The notes beneath the pieces were generated by a model. That model saw only the letters and a program-made list of their open reading frames with translations, searched no databases and was not told the DNA's origin. DNA of 39,807 bases from Ruminococcus sp. CAG:563 (GTDB lineage Bacteria; Bacillota; Clostridia; Oscillospirales; Acutalibacteraceae), in assembly GCA_000434915.1 (NCBI GenBank), contig FR882038.1, positions 1-39,807 on the forward strand, given 5' to 3'. Both the position numbers and the translations under genes were made by a program. Shown here one piece after another: positions 17,437 to 26,210 of the stretch. Positions within the stretch are counted from its first letter, which is position 1; each line of letters opens with the position of its first letter.

Positions 17437-20400
17437 TTGGACAAAAGAACAGAAAAAAGCAATCGATTCACGTCATGGCTCAATCCTCGTTTCCGCAGCG
17501 GCAGGCTCGGGTAAGACGGCGGTTTTGGTTCAGCGTGTTATTGAAAGGCTCAAGGATGAAGATAACCCATGCCCTGCCGACGAACTTCTTATTGTCACTT
17601 TCACCAGAGCCGCAACAGCACAGATGAAAGAGAGAATCTATCAGGCACTCATGTCCGAAATTGACAAAGCTCCCGACAGTGACCTGCTCAAACGTCAGGC
17701 ACTCCTGCTGCCGTTTGCAAAAATCAGCACGATTGACAGCTTCTGCAACGACATTGTTCGCGAAAACTTTCATGATATCGACATTTCTCCGGACTACGGC
17801 ATTCTTGACAATTCACAGCTTGCTTTGATGTGCGACGACGCTGTTTCGAGGGTCATGGACGAACTTTACAAAGAGAATTCACCGGAGTTTACGGAGCTTG
17901 TCGGCATAATGGCAAACGGCACAGATGATAGTGCACTGACCGACCTTATATGCAAGCTTTATAACGATTCAATGGCATTTGCAAGGCCGGAGGAATTTCT
18001 TTACGGACTTTCGTGCGTATATCATAACGACATTCCTCTGGAAGACCATTTATGGGGAAACATCATTATAGATTACGCTGCACAATCTATTGAATACTGC
18101 CTAATGCTCTGCGAAAAAATGTATGATGCAGGTATAGCCGACCCGATTGTCGGTGAGAAATACAGCGTTGGAATTGCCAACAACACAGCTATGTTTGAAG
18201 AGCTTGCAAAAATAATAGAACATGGCTCATGGGACGAGATACGGAATGCCATTTCCTCCGCCTCCGTCGGCAGTCTCGGTCGCTTGCCAAACAAGTATTC
18301 TTCCGCTCAGTCCGAATCGGTCAAGGCACAGAAAAAAGTTCTTTCCGATCAACTGAAAAAGCTCACTGCACTTTTTTGTGCATCCGAGAGCGAAAACAAA
18401 GATGATATGAACTATCTTGAACCAATCGCCGAAAAGCTCATTGATGCGGTTGTTAGATACGGCGAAATTCTCAACGAAGAAAAGAAGGCGGCGAACAGCT
18501 ATGATTTTTCAGACATCTGCCATTTTGCGCTGAAGCTGCTGGTGAGCTACGATAAAGACGGCAAAGCGCATAAAACGCCGCTTGCGGAAAGCTTTGCCGA
18601 ACGCTTTGAAGAAATCCTTGTTGACGAATATCAGGATGTCAACGATTTGCAGAATACACTGTTTTGGGCAGTTTCAAAGAATGAAACGAATATGTTCACG
18701 GTCGGCGACGTCAAGCAAAGTATCTATCGTTTTCGTCAGGCAATGCCCGAAATTTTTCTTCAAAAGAGAAAAACACTCGAAAATTTCGAAGGAGATAACT
18801 ATCCGGCAAAAATCACGCTTGACCGAAATTTCAGAAGCCGTTCCGGCGTGACGGAGAATGTCAACTTCCTCTTCTCTCAGATAATGTCTTCATATCTCGG
18901 TTCGGTCAATTATAATAAAAACGAACAGCTCGTTGCGGCGGCGGACTATGAAGAAAGCAACTTTCCCGAGGCCGAAATGTATATCCTCGGCGATATGGAG
19001 GAAAAGGTTGGCAGAGAGAGCGAAGCACAGTTTATCGCCGATAAAATACATGAAATTATTTCCGGCGGCATGAAGGTCAAGGACAAGAACGGTTACAGAA
19101 AAGCGTCGTACCGTGATTTCTGTATTCTTCTGCGCTCGGCAGGCGGCGGAAAAGCCGAAATATATGAAAAGATTCTTGCCGAAAACCTCATCCCATCATA
19201 TATTGAGAGCAAATCGGGATTTTTCGCCTCGCCCGAAATCAGCACAATGCTCAGCCTGATGAGAGTAACGGACAATCCGGTTCAGGACGTTCCGCTGCTG
19301 GCAATTCTGCTCTCGCCGATTTTCGGCTTCACGGCAGACGAGCTGGCTCAAATGCGAATTGACGAACGTAAAAAACCGATTTATCATTGTATAAGAAAGG
19401 CTGCGGACGGCGGCAATGAAAAATGTCTTGCGTTTCTCGCAAAAATCGACGAGCTTCGTATGCTCAGTGCAACGCTTCCTTGCGATCGTTTTCTTGAAGA
19501 AATGTATGAAAAAACAGGCTGCAAAGCTATCGCTTCCGCAATGCCGAACGGCTCGCAACGCAAGGCAAATCTCTGCATACTTATTGACTACGCAAAGAAA
19601 TACGAAGAATCCGGCAAGCGTGGACTTTCGGGCTTTATCCGCTTTATTGACAGAGTTCAGCGCAGAAACAGCGACCTTGAAGCCGCCGCAGATGTTTCCG
19701 AAGCTGCCGACGTTGTGCACATCATGACAATTCACAAGAGTAAGGGACTTGAATTCCCGGTGTGCATAATCGCTGATCTCAATGCACCGTTCAACGGAGA
19801 TGCGGCAAGAAGTGTTGTCTCCTACCATCCGGATCTTGGTATATGTTTTGAGCGACGTGATTCAAAGCACAAGTGTAAATTCCCGACCGTCGGCAAAAAA
19901 GCGATTGACATTGCCGAAAAAGTTTCCGGTCGTTCCGAGGAACTGAGAGTTCTCTATGTTGCGATGACGAGAGCAAAGGAGAGACTCATCTGCGTTACAA
20001 GATACGATAATCCCGAAAAAAAACTTTCGGCGGTTCAGGGAGAGGTCGGCAGAGACGATCACATTATGCCGTTTGCCTTGCTTTCAAAAAACTCAATGGC
20101 TGACTGGCTTCTTCTCGGATTTATCCGTCATCCCGATGCCGCACCGCTTTGGGGCAAAAATTCACCGATAACCTTACCGGCGACAGAACACATGCATTTT
20201 GAATTGATAAACAAGCTCGGCACGCCGACCGAGTCTGCCGATGAGCACGAAGAAATTGCCGCCGATTCCGCTCTTTTGGAGGAGATTAAACGCAAAACCG
20301 AGTATGTGTATCCGTATTCATCGCTTGCAGGTGTTATGGCAAAAGTCGCTCCCTCGGATCTTGAAGCAACGGAATTCTCGACTGAATACTTTGCCGCCGA

Positions 20401-20941
20401 GAAACCGCAATTTTTAAGCAAGAGCGGCATGAATCCGGCAAGCAGAGGTACGGCGACGCATAAATTTATGGAATTCTTTGATTATTCCGCCGAGAGCTTT
20501 GATGTTGACAAACAGATTGAGTGCATGGTTGCCGAACATCACCTGACCGAGGACGAAGCAAAGATACTTGAATGTGATAAGCTCAAGAAATTCTTTAAGA
20601 ATGACATTGCAACAAGAATTAAAAATTCACCGCTTCTCCTGCGTGAAAAAAAAGTTACCGTCGGAGTTCGTGCCGGCGATATATATCCCGACATTGCCGA
20701 AAATTCTGCTGATGAAATTATCGTTGTTCAGGGCTACGTCGACTGCGCTTTTGAAGAGAACGGCGGATTGGTGATAGTTGATTACAAGACCGACCGCCGA
20801 ACGAACGAGGAAATGCTGAAAAGCCGATATAAGGAGCAGCTGAAGATGTACGAATTTGCTCTGCACGAATGTACCGGTAAAAAAATTCACGGAACAATAA
20901 TCTATTCGTTTGACCTCGGCAGAACGATTGAATTGGATTAA
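17429..20941 (+). CDS. addA: ATP-dependent helicase/nuclease subunit AddA
   Basis: Motor and nuclease subunit of AddAB, a UvrD-like superfamily 1 helicase. The 1170 residues carry Walker A (VSAAAGSGKTAVLVQRV, near residue 25), Walker B (EEILVDEYQDVND, near 395), the Q and R helicase motifs LDRNFRSR and LRVLYVAMTRAKERL (near 840) and the C-terminal nuclease motif LVIVDYKTDR near 1115. The start at 17429 has a perfect AGGAGG eight bases upstream, inside the end of addB; an in-frame GTG and ATG just before it lie within or against that site. Transcription ends at a strong terminator. No sbcC or other repair gene follows. Confidence 0.95.
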   Translation: MPDWTKEQKKAIDSRHGSILVSAAAGSGKTAVLVQRVIERLKDEDNPCPADELLIVTFTRAATAQMKERIYQALMSEIDKAPDSDLLKRQALLLPFAKISTIDSFCNDIVRENFHDIDISPDYGILDNSQLALMCDDAVSRVMDELYKENSPEFTELVGIMANGTDDSALTDLICKLYNDSMAFARPEEFLYGLSCVYHNDIPLEDHLWGNIIIDYAAQSIEYCLMLCEKMYDAGIADPIVGEKYSVGIANNTAMFEELAKIIEHGSWDEIRNAISSASVGSLGRLPNKYSSAQSESVKAQKKVLSDQLKKLTALFCASESENKDDMNYLEPIAEKLIDAVVRYGEILNEEKKAANSYDFSDICHFALKLLVSYDKDGKAHKTPLAESFAERFEEILVDEYQDVNDLQNTLFWAVSKNETNMFTVGDVKQSIYRFRQAMPEIFLQKRKTLENFEGDNYPAKITLDRNFRSRSGVTENVNFLFSQIMSSYLGSVNYNKNEQLVAAADYEESNFPEAEMYILGDMEEKVGRESEAQFIADKIHEIISGGMKVKDKNGYRKASYRDFCILLRSAGGGKAEIYEKILAENLIPSYIESKSGFFASPEISTMLSLMRVTDNPVQDVPLLAILLSPIFGFTADELAQMRIDERKKPIYHCIRKAADGGNEKCLAFLAKIDELRMLSATLPCDRFLEEMYEKTGCKAIASAMPNGSQRKANLCILIDYAKKYEESGKRGLSGFIRFIDRVQRRNSDLEAAADVSEAADVVHIMTIHKSKGLEFPVCIIADLNAPFNGDAARSVVSYHPDLGICFERRDSKHKCKFPTVGKKAIDIAEKVSGRSEELRVLYVAMTRAKERLICVTRYDNPEKKLSAVQGEVGRDDHIMPFALLSKNSMADWLLLGFIRHPDAAPLWGKNSPITLPATEHMHFELINKLGTPTESADEHEEIAADSALLEEIKRKTEYVYPYSSLAGVMAKVAPSDLEATEFSTEYFAAEKPQFLSKSGMNPASRGTATHKFMEFFDYSAESFDVDKQIECMVAEHHLTEDEAKILECDKLKKFFKNDIATRIKNSPLLLREKKVTVGVRAGDIYPDIAENSADEIIVVQGYVDCAFEENGGLVIVDYKTDRRTNEEMLKSRYKEQLKMYEFALHECTGKKIHGTIIYSFDLGRTIELD

Positions 20942-20963
20942 ATCCGTCAAATCTTAACAAGAT

Positions 20964-21000
20964 AAAATCGCACCGAATTTTTCAACTCGGTGCGATTTTT
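20964..21000. terminator. Bidirectional terminator between addA and the kinase gene
   Basis: AAAATCGCACCGA (20964-20976) pairs with TCGGTGCGATTTT (20987-20999). T runs follow on the plus side and A runs precede it, so it works for both convergent genes. The stop codon of the kinase gene abuts the hairpin. Confidence 0.9.
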
Positions 21001-22250
21001 TATTTTTTAAATCTAATTTTAAATTTTACTCCGTTATCGGCAAATTCGGCATCTATCGTTCCTCGATTTGCTTCAACAATCGAACGTGCGACCGAAAGTC
21101 CGATTCCGTAGCCTCCGTTTTTCTGTGTCCGAGCCTTGTCGCCTCGATAAAATCTGTCAAAGAGCTTATCGGGTTCTGCGTCGGGAAGCTCGGCACATGT
21201 GTTGAAAAATTCAAGCTTCACATGGTGGTCACTCTCGTAAAGAGAAACGTAAATTCTTCCTCCGTTGTCAACATACTTCACTGCATTATCAAGAAGAATC
21301 GAAAACAGCTGCTCAATCTGTGTCGGGTCGGCATTGAGCTTGAGATCGGATTTGATTTCTGTTTTAAGCTCAACGCTTTTATTCTCAATCGACTGCATAA
21401 AGCCGTCAAGCGTTTTTTTAAGCAGGCTGTCGGCACAAAATTCAACAACATTTATCTTACCGGCGTTTTCATCCATCCTTGCAAGAAACAAAAGATCGTT
21501 CATCAGTCCTCCGAGACGTTGTGTTTGCGCCTTGATATTTTTGCTCCATTTGTTCTCGCCGTTATAAAGCTCCATTGCCTCGGTATTTGACTGAATTATT
21601 GCAATCGGCGTTTTGATTTCATGACCGGCATTCGTAATAAATTGCTTCTGCTTTTCAATATTTTCGGCAATGGGCTTAATCGCTTTTTTCGAGAGTAAAA
21701 CGACAAACAAGAGCATCAATCCCCAGCAAACAAGACCTATTGTCGCCGAAAGAGCAAGCACCCGCAGATATGAAACGATTTCATTTGACGTATCAAGGAA
21801 AACCGCAACGGTTCCTCCGTCCGACGAGGTTGTTATTTTAAAACGATATTTTCCTGCTTTGCCATCCGTTTTTTCGGAATCGATAATCTCCTTTGCCAGC
21901 TTCTGAGCTTCTGTCTCGCTGACTGTCGATGTTCTGCTAACGTCGGTTTTGGTTGCTTCGCCGCCGGAATCAAAGCGAACAACAAAAAAATTGGACGACA
22001 TAAATGTGTCGTATTCATTCTTTCTTCCGTTCATGTTCCCCTGCGGCGGTTCCGGTTTGCGTTCATCTGTCGGCGGTTTAATTTTTCCGAAATCGCCCTC
22101 GCTCTCCGATATAACATGAAGCGTTTGTGCTGTTTCCCTGCCAACCGAAACAATGTTTATCACATTGATAGCACCGAGCAAAATGATGAGCAAAACCGTT
22201 ATCGCCGTCATCGCCGTTATGATGAATTTTTTTTGAAGGGTTTTAATCAT
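21000..22250 (-). CDS. Sensor histidine kinase
   Basis: Membrane sensor that phosphorylates the response regulator encoded just upstream. The 416 residues show a first membrane helix (about 9-32, ITAMTAITVLLIILLGAINV), an extracytoplasmic domain of about 135 residues rich in charged and polar residues (including RKPEPPQGN), and a second helix (about 168-190). The HisKA H-box is FITNAGHEIKTPIAIIQSN, and the HATPase domain has the N-box LLDNAVKYVDNGG and G-box GGYGIGLSVARSIVEANRG. The ATG at 22250 overlaps the regulator's stop by eight bases, so translation is coupled. The signal is unknown; no transporter lies within the operon, though MgtE is next on the same strand with its own promoter. Confidence 0.9.
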   Translation of the reverse strand: MIKTLQKKFIITAMTAITVLLIILLGAINVINIVSVGRETAQTLHVISESEGDFGKIKPPTDERKPEPPQGNMNGRKNEYDTFMSSNFFVVRFDSGGEATKTDVSRTSTVSETEAQKLAKEIIDSEKTDGKAGKYRFKITTSSDGGTVAVFLDTSNEIVSYLRVLALSATIGLVCWGLMLLFVVLLSKKAIKPIAENIEKQKQFITNAGHEIKTPIAIIQSNTEAMELYNGENKWSKNIKAQTQRLGGLMNDLLFLARMDENAGKINVVEFCADSLLKKTLDGFMQSIENKSVELKTEIKSDLKLNADPTQIEQLFSILLDNAVKYVDNGGRIYVSLYESDHHVKLEFFNTCAELPDAEPDKLFDRFYRGDKARTQKNGGYGIGLSVARSIVEANRGTIDAEFADNGVKFKIRFKK

Positions 22251-22923
22251 TTCCCGTCACCTCGAGAGTATAGCCCACGTTGCGCTTGGCAGTGATTGTA
22301 ACATCGGCGTCGAGAGCGGCGAGCTTTTTGCGAAGATACGAGATATAAACCCAAACCGTGCCGTATTCGGCGTCCGTGTCATATCCCCAAACCTTGCAAA
22401 GAATGTCCTCGGTCGAAAGATAAATGCCTTTATTAAGCATCAGCAGCTCCATCATGCGGAATTCGAGCTTAGGCAGCACAAATTTTTGCCCGTTCGCCGA
22501 AAGCTCATAGTTCTTCTGATCGAGCGTAGCATTACCGCATTTCAACACATTCGGCGTGAACTCCTCACGTCGGCGCAGGAGAGCACGCACCCTTGCAAGA
22601 AGCAGCTCCATTGAAAACGGCTTTGGAAGATAATCATCCGCTCCGAGGTCAAGTCCCTGAATCTGATCCTCAATCTCGGACTTCGCCGTCAAAAGAAGTA
22701 TCGGTGTTTTGCTCCCCTCGGCACGAAGCTTTTGAAGCACCTCAAGGCCGCTCATTTTCGGCATCATAATGTCAAGAATTATGCCGTCATATTGTTCTGA
22801 TTCTGCGTAGGCAAGTGCGTCCGCACCGTCATACACTGCGTCAACTATGTATTTGTGAAATGTCAAAATATCAACGACCGCTTCTGACATGCTCACCTCA
22901 TCCTCGGCATATAAAAGCTTCAT
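22243..22923 (-). CDS. OmpR-family response regulator
   Basis: Two-domain transcription factor. The receiver domain has acidic residues in YAEDEVS, the phosphorylated aspartate in IILDIMMPKMSG (near residue 51), the switch threonine in LLLTAKSE and lysine in DDYLPKPF. The winged-helix output domain ends with VWVYISYLRKKLAALDADVTI and NVGYTL. The 226-residue length is normal. The ATG at 22923 follows GAGGGTG; an extended open frame to 22992 lacks a good site. The gene is first in its operon. Confidence 0.92.
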   Translation of the reverse strand: MKLLYAEDEVSMSEAVVDILTFHKYIVDAVYDGADALAYAESEQYDGIILDIMMPKMSGLEVLQKLRAEGSKTPILLLTAKSEIEDQIQGLDLGADDYLPKPFSMELLLARVRALLRRREEFTPNVLKCGNATLDQKNYELSANGQKFVLPKLEFRMMELLMLNKGIYLSTEDILCKVWGYDTDAEYGTVWVYISYLRKKLAALDADVTITAKRNVGYTLEVTGND

Positions 22924-22996
22924 AAAATCACCCTCTCCGTTCTTTTCGATACTACTATATCCCCCGAACCTTAATTGAAACATAGAATTCATGCTG

Positions 22997-23025
22997 ATTA
23001 TATAATATTTTCCTGATTAGTGCAA
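22997..23025 (-). promoter_or_regulatory. Promoter of the two-component operon
   Basis: Minus-strand TTGCAC, 17 bases, perfect TATAAT. The -35 box overlaps the T run of the mgtE terminator. The leader is about 65 bases. Confidence 0.75.
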
Positions 23026-23061
23026 GAAAAAACGCTCCGCAATCAAAGATAACGAAGCGTT
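23024..23061 (-). terminator. Intrinsic terminator of mgtE
   Basis: On the minus strand AACGCTTC pairs with GGAGCGTT (one G-U pair) around a 15-base loop, then TTTTTTC. Confidence 0.75.
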
Positions 23062-23072
23062 GATATTTTGTT

Positions 23073-24455
23073 TTACGCTCCCACCAGCAGTCCGCTGTTG
23101 ATAAAGAGTGTCGCAAAGCCGAAATAGATGAGCAAAGTGAGCGCATCGACAATGGTTGTAATCATCGGTCCTGCCATAAGCGCAGGGTCGAGGTGCAAAA
23201 GCTTTGCCAGAATCGGCAATGCACAGCCTATCACCTTGGCGACGATAACGGCACAAATCATTGCGAGACAAACAACAATAAATGTGTTGCTTGAAATATC
23301 ATTGTGCGTCACAAGCTTGATGATCCACATTCTCGCATAGTTGACAACGGCAAGCGTCAAGCCGCAGAGAACGGCAACTCGGATTTCCTTCCAGATAATC
23401 TTAAAGAAATCCTTGATATGAATATCGCCGAGGGCAAGTCCACGGATGACAAGGGTTGAAACCTGGTTGCCGCAGTTTCCGCCGGTGTCCATAAGCATGG
23501 GAATTGAAGCCGTCAGACCTGCAATCATTGAAAGCTTGTCTTCAAAGCCCTCAATGATCTGACCCGTAAAGGTTGCCGAAACCATGAGGATAAGAAGCCA
23601 AACGATTCGGTTTCTGTAAAGGGTGAAAATGCCTGTTTTAAGATATGAATCCTCAGAGGGCAACAGCAAAGCCATCTTTTCGAAGTCCTCTGTGTTCTCA
23701 TCTTCGATGACGTCAACGATGTCGTCAATGGTGATGATACCGACAAGTCTTTCTTCCTTATCGACAACGGGGATTGAAAGCAAGTCATATTTCTTTGCGA
23801 TTGCTGCAACCTCTTCCTGGTCGTCCATCGTGTTAACAAAAATAAGCTGTTCGTCATCCTCCATGATGTCCTTGACAATCTGATTCTCGGGAGCAACGAT
23901 GAGTTTACGAAGCGGAATCGTTCCGACAAGCTTACGCTTATCATCCATACAATAGCAGGTATAAATCGTTTCCTTATCGAGAGCGGTTTTTCTTATCATT
24001 TCTATCGCCTCTTTGACCGTGTAGGTCTCGGGGAACGAAACCATCTCGATAGTCATGATGCTGCCTGCCGAATTATCCGGATATTGAAGAAATTTGTTAA
24101 TTAGTTTTCTTGTCTCCGGCTTGGTGTGGGCAAGCACACGGGTCACGACGTTTGCCGGGACCTCCTCAAGGAAGTCGACTGCGTCATCGAGGAACATATC
24201 CTCCATAAGAAATTCAAGCTCGGAATTCGTGATTGCGTCAACGATATTACCCTGAATATCGCCGGGCAAATAAGAAAAAGCATCAGCCGATGATGTCTTG
24301 GGCAACAAGCGGAAAAGGCGAACCTGGTTTTCCGGCTCCATCTCCTCAATCAAGGCGGCAATATCAACGATGTTCATTTCGCTGAGCATTTCCTTGATAG
24401 CAGAGAACTTGTTGTTGGCAAGCATCTTGCTGATGATTTCAACCATAGTGTCCAA
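23073..24455 (-). CDS. mgtE: Magnesium transporter MgtE
   Basis: Mg2+ channel of the inner membrane, gated by cytoplasmic magnesium sensing. The 460 residues have the N-terminal helical superhelix domain (about 1-130), two CBS domains (about 135-255, with IMTIEMVSFPETYTVKEAIEMI and IPVVDKEERLVGIITIDDIVD) and five membrane helices from about 285, including the conserved pore-region MLMDTGGNCGNQVSTLVIRGLALG. The start is a TTG at 24455, chosen because AAAGGGG lies nine bases upstream, whereas the ATG three codons later (24446) lacks a good site. It has its own promoter, a leader of about 200 bases and its own terminator. Length fits the family. Confidence 0.92.
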   Translation of the reverse strand: MDTMVEIISKMLANNKFSAIKEMLSEMNIVDIAALIEEMEPENQVRLFRLLPKTSSADAFSYLPGDIQGNIVDAITNSELEFLMEDMFLDDAVDFLEEVPANVVTRVLAHTKPETRKLINKFLQYPDNSAGSIMTIEMVSFPETYTVKEAIEMIRKTALDKETIYTCYCMDDKRKLVGTIPLRKLIVAPENQIVKDIMEDDEQLIFVNTMDDQEEVAAIAKKYDLLSIPVVDKEERLVGIITIDDIVDVIEDENTEDFEKMALLLPSEDSYLKTGIFTLYRNRIVWLLILMVSATFTGQIIEGFEDKLSMIAGLTASIPMLMDTGGNCGNQVSTLVIRGLALGDIHIKDFFKIIWKEIRVAVLCGLTLAVVNYARMWIIKLVTHNDISSNTFIVVCLAMICAVIVAKVIGCALPILAKLLHLDPALMAGPMITTIVDALTLLIYFGFATLFINSGLLVGA

Positions 24456-24653
24456 TTTTAAGCGCCCCTTTCAGCACGGCACAAAGCCACGCCGCAGGCA
24501 CAATATCAGCTCCGATTCCGTGAGCGGACGTCTGCAACGGTGTTTATGCTGTGCAAATTATTGAATTTGTTCAAGTTTCGTTGCCCGTAGCTACTGTCAC
24601 TACTCACTGAAATCTCACCTCACATTATTCTTTGGCAATTCCATTGAATTGAT
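24456..24653 (-). promoter_or_regulatory. Long structured 5' leader of mgtE, candidate metal-responsive element
   Basis: About 198 transcribed bases separate the promoter from the start codon. They are more GC-rich than other gaps and contain GAGGTGAG near the 5' end, as in M-box magnesium riboswitches. UUUCAG near the 5' end (24607-24612) can pair with CUGAAA overlapping the ribosome site (24469-24474), closing the whole leader. UGCGGC/GCCGUG forms a stem just before the ribosome site. Magnesium regulation would make sense, but the conserved 3' half of the M-box is not evident, so I do not call a class. No terminator poly-T is present, so control would be translational. Confidence 0.4.
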
Positions 24654-24659
24654 ATAAAT

Positions 24660-24689
24660 ATTTTAACCCCGAAAAGGGGGGATTGTCAA
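24660..24689 (-). promoter_or_regulatory. Promoter of mgtE
   Basis: Minus-strand perfect TTGACA (24684-24689), 18 bases, TAAAAT (24660-24665). The spacer contains a CCCC...GGGG palindrome. Confidence 0.75.
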
Positions 24690-24768
24690 TAGCGATTAAG
24701 AAAAAAATATTGCAATATTTAGCTTTGTACTCTTCAAAAAATATATTCATTCATTGCGTTTGTCAATG

Positions 24769-24796
24769 TTGACTTTACGATTAAATGTGATACAAT
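24769..24796 (+). promoter_or_regulatory. Promoter of the MurT-like operon
   Basis: TTGACT at 24769-24774, 16 bases, TACAAT at 24791-24796 preceded by TGA (extended -10). The leader is about 40 bases to the ATG at 24843. Confidence 0.7.
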
Positions 24797-24842
24797 AATA
24801 GCGATAATTAAATGAATGTCATATTTATTCAGGAGGACTAAA

Positions 24843-26210
24843 ATGCAAAAGTTAAAATTCATCTTAACTCTGCTCATCGGCAAGGGGCTTATGCTCTTTT
24901 CAAACATCTTTGCCAAGGGCAGAGGAACTAATATGCCCGGTGCAAAGGCAAACAGACTTATGCCTGATTTTATCGGTCATTTCACCGGAATCGACCCTGA
25001 AAAGGTTATTTTTATTACGGGTACAAACGGAAAATCCACAGCCAATAATATGATAGTTCACGCTCTCAGAGATTCGGGCAGAACAGTTTGCTCAAACCTT
25101 GAGGGTGCTAACATGATCGGCGGTATCGCAACCGCCCTCATTCGCAATTCAACACTCACCGGTAAGGTCACGACGGAATTCTTCTCATTCGAGATTGACG
25201 AACGTTCGCTTGCAGGTATCTATAAGTATATCCCGGCTAAGAAGGTGTGCATAACAAACCTTCAGAAAGACCAGGTTCAGCGTAACGGCGAGCCGGATTA
25301 CATCGTTCAGAAGTTCCGTAAGGTTTTTAACGACGATATGACCTTTTTCCTCAACGATGGCGAGCCGAGATCAAAGTCCTTCGAGGATTTTTCCGACAAG
25401 GTTTACTACTACGGCGTTGACAAGACTCAGTATTCTTTTGTTAAGGACAAGTTCTATGACGTAACAATGCCCTGCCCCAAGTGCAACGACAAGATTTATT
25501 TCGATTATTACAATGTTGACAACGTCGGCAAATTTCATTGTGCGGGCTGTGACTTCTCATCCGAGGAAAATGTTGATTTCTACGCTCAGAACGTTGACTT
25601 CTCCGAGTGCAGTTTTGATTGCAACGGCTATCGCTTCACCGTAACAAACAAAGAGCCGTTCTACATCTTCAACTATGCGCTTTGCATTGCTGTTTGCACC
25701 AAGCTCGGTATGACAAACGAAGAGCTTCAGAAGAGCTTTTCAAACTTCAAGAACATCAGCGGCCGTATGGAAACGCTCAAGTACAAAACAAAAACGCTCA
25801 AATACATCAGAATCAAGCAGGAAAATCCGGAAACTCTCCAAACTGCACTTGACTATATCGCAAAGGACGAGTCGCCTAAGATTCTTCTCATGGGTCTTGA
25901 GGAGCTTAAGGATTTCGACCCTTACTACACCAACACATTCTATGCTTTTGACGTTGACTTTGAATCGCTCAAAAAGAACAATATCAAGCACTATATCTGC
26001 TTCTCCGAGGCTGTTGCATACGACACCGCTAACAGAATGATTTATGCCGGCATCAACAGAAACGACATTTCAATTCTCCCGAATGACAGCGACGAAGCAA
26101 TCCTCAAGGAGCTTGACAAATTTGACGTTGACAACGTTTACCTTATCACATGGCTCAAGAAATATCATGAGCTCGAAAAATCCACAAAGCAGTACGGAGG
26201 TAACGAATAA
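24843..26210 (+). CDS. MurT-like Mur ligase with zinc ribbon
   Basis: Mur-ligase-family protein of the MurT type. Canonical MurT with GatD amidates the D-glutamate of lipid II. The 455 residues have the ATP loop GTNGKST (60-66), the NLQKDQVQRNGEPD segment (139-152, matching NFFRDQMDRFGEID of S. aureus MurT as I recall it), the four-cysteine zinc ribbon CPKC...CAGC (Cys211, 214, 233, 236) and a C-terminal DUF1727-type domain from about 315. The motif DGRDTSW of canonical MurT, which supplies the Asp completing the GatD triad, is degraded here to roughly DPYYTNTF (359-366). AGGAGG precedes the ATG at 24843. Its stop overlaps the start of the GatD-like gene by one base (TAATGA). Substrate is therefore uncertain. 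Confidence 0.85.
   Translation: MQKLKFILTLLIGKGLMLFSNIFAKGRGTNMPGAKANRLMPDFIGHFTGIDPEKVIFITGTNGKSTANNMIVHALRDSGRTVCSNLEGANMIGGIATALIRNSTLTGKVTTEFFSFEIDERSLAGIYKYIPAKKVCITNLQKDQVQRNGEPDYIVQKFRKVFNDDMTFFLNDGEPRSKSFEDFSDKVYYYGVDKTQYSFVKDKFYDVTMPCPKCNDKIYFDYYNVDNVGKFHCAGCDFSSEENVDFYAQNVDFSECSFDCNGYRFTVTNKEPFYIFNYALCIAVCTKLGMTNEELQKSFSNFKNISGRMETLKYKTKTLKYIRIKQENPETLQTALDYIAKDESPKILLMGLEELKDFDPYYTNTFYAFDVDFESLKKNNIKHYICFSEAVAYDTANRMIYAGINRNDISILPNDSDEAILKELDKFDVDNVYLITWLKKYHELEKSTKQYGGNE

Noticed and set aside
19196..19828. Long open frame antisense to addA
   Set aside because: It is a shadow of addA: no ribosome site, no recognisable domain, and it lies wholly inside a conserved gene.
24456..24653. 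Firm M-box riboswitch call for the mgtE leader
   Set aside because: Only the 5' GAGGTGAG element fits; the conserved 3' half and typical internal loops could not be traced by eye. Kept as an unclassified leader.
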